A program made the translations under genes and the position numbers. Shown here one piece after another: positions 36,601-36,815 of a DNA stretch of 36,815 bases; position 1 is the stretch's first letter, and every line of letters starts with the position of its first letter. Under the pieces are notes generated by a model that was given only the letters and a program-made list of their open reading frames with translations, had not been told where the DNA came from and did not search any database. The stretch covers positions 1 through 36,815 of the forward strand of contig CAIKZH010000076.1 in NCBI GenBank assembly GCA_903831865.1, in the 5' to 3' direction. This DNA comes from an uncultured Coriobacteriia bacterium (GTDB lineage Bacteria; Actinomycetota; Coriobacteriia; Anaerosomatales; PALSA-660).

Positions 36601-36815
36601 CTACTTGTCGACGTCCTTGCCGCACTTCTTGCACACCCGCACGCGCGTGCCACCCTCGCGGCGATAGCCCACGCGGGTCGGCAGCGCGCAGCTCGGGCAG
36701 ATGAGCATCACGTCGGACACATGCATCGGCCCCTCGTGCTGCATGATCCCGCCCTGCGGGTTCTTCTGGCTCGGCCGAGTGGCGCGCTTGATCATGTTCG
36801 CGCCCTCGACGGTGA
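36601..36815 (-). CDS. rplX: 50S ribosomal protein L24, 5' end beyond window
   Basis: Early-assembly large-subunit protein. Only the C-terminal 70 residues are visible, reading TVEGANMIKRATRPSQ from the window edge and then GGIMQHEGPMHVSDVMLICP. CPSC and CKKC pairs near the end suggest a zinc-binding form. The reading continues off the window; the internal ATG at 36795 is not the start. Confidence 0.93.
   Translation of the reverse strand, partial: TVEGANMIKRATRPSQKNPQGGIMQHEGPMHVSDVMLICPSCALPTRVGYRREGGTRVRVCKKCGKDVDK

Overview
This is 36.8 kb of GC-rich bacterial chromosome, and almost every gene lies on the minus strand, so the text below follows transcription from high to low coordinates. 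Gene order points to Actinomycetota. The chain rplM-rpsI-glmM-glmS-acpS-nnr-alr-tsaE-tsaB-rimI/tsaD-groES-groEL is the one known from actinobacteria such as mycobacteria. The ecfA1-ecfA2-ecfT-truA block between rplQ and rplM, a complete V/A-type ATPase operon, a RimI-TsaD fusion and a glmS ribozyme argue against a classical aerobic actinomycete and suggest an anaerobic, Coriobacteriia-like lineage. This placement is an inference from synteny and gene content; no rRNA gene is present.

Region 1 (36815-26840) is the spc/alpha ribosomal super-operon: rplX (cut by the window edge), rplE, rpsN, rpsH, rplF, rplR, rpsE, rpmD, rplO, secY, adk, map, infA, rpmJ, rpsM, rpsK, rpsD, rpoA, rplQ. A good internal promoter precedes infA and a strong hairpin follows rplQ. 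Region 2 (26734-23548) is an ECF transporter energising module (ecfA1, ecfA2, ecfT) followed by truA. ecfA1 is broken here: about 30 codons including the Q-loop are missing and the frame shifts. Region 3 (23541-22539) is rplM-rpsI with its own promoter, a leader hairpin and a terminator.

Region 4 (22474-15277) makes cell-envelope precursors and related functions: glmM, then a 393-bp gap holding a well-conserved glmS ribozyme, then glmS, acpS, nnr, a CBS-domain protein and alr. Region 5 (15049-6437) is a nine-gene V/A-type ATPase operon (H/G-I-K-E-C-F-A-B-D) sitting inside the otherwise actinobacterial alr-to-tsaE synteny. A single plus-strand gene of unknown function (5987-6334) meets it tail to tail across a bidirectional hairpin. 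Region 6 (5829-1764) is a tightly overlapping cluster: nitroreductase, family-4 uracil-DNA glycosylase with a tail resembling a clamp-binding motif, tsaE, tsaB and a fused rimI-tsaD. Together these give the t6A37 tRNA-modification proteins apart from the TsaC/Sua5 step. Region 7 (1714-1) is the groES-groEL operon behind a sigma70-like promoter with a CIRCE (HrcA) operator at the start of transcription; groEL runs off the window.

No tRNA, rRNA, CRISPR array, insertion sequence or prophage was seen. Apart from the ecfA1 lesion, the lone plus-strand gene and the ribozyme, the window is conserved core genome.
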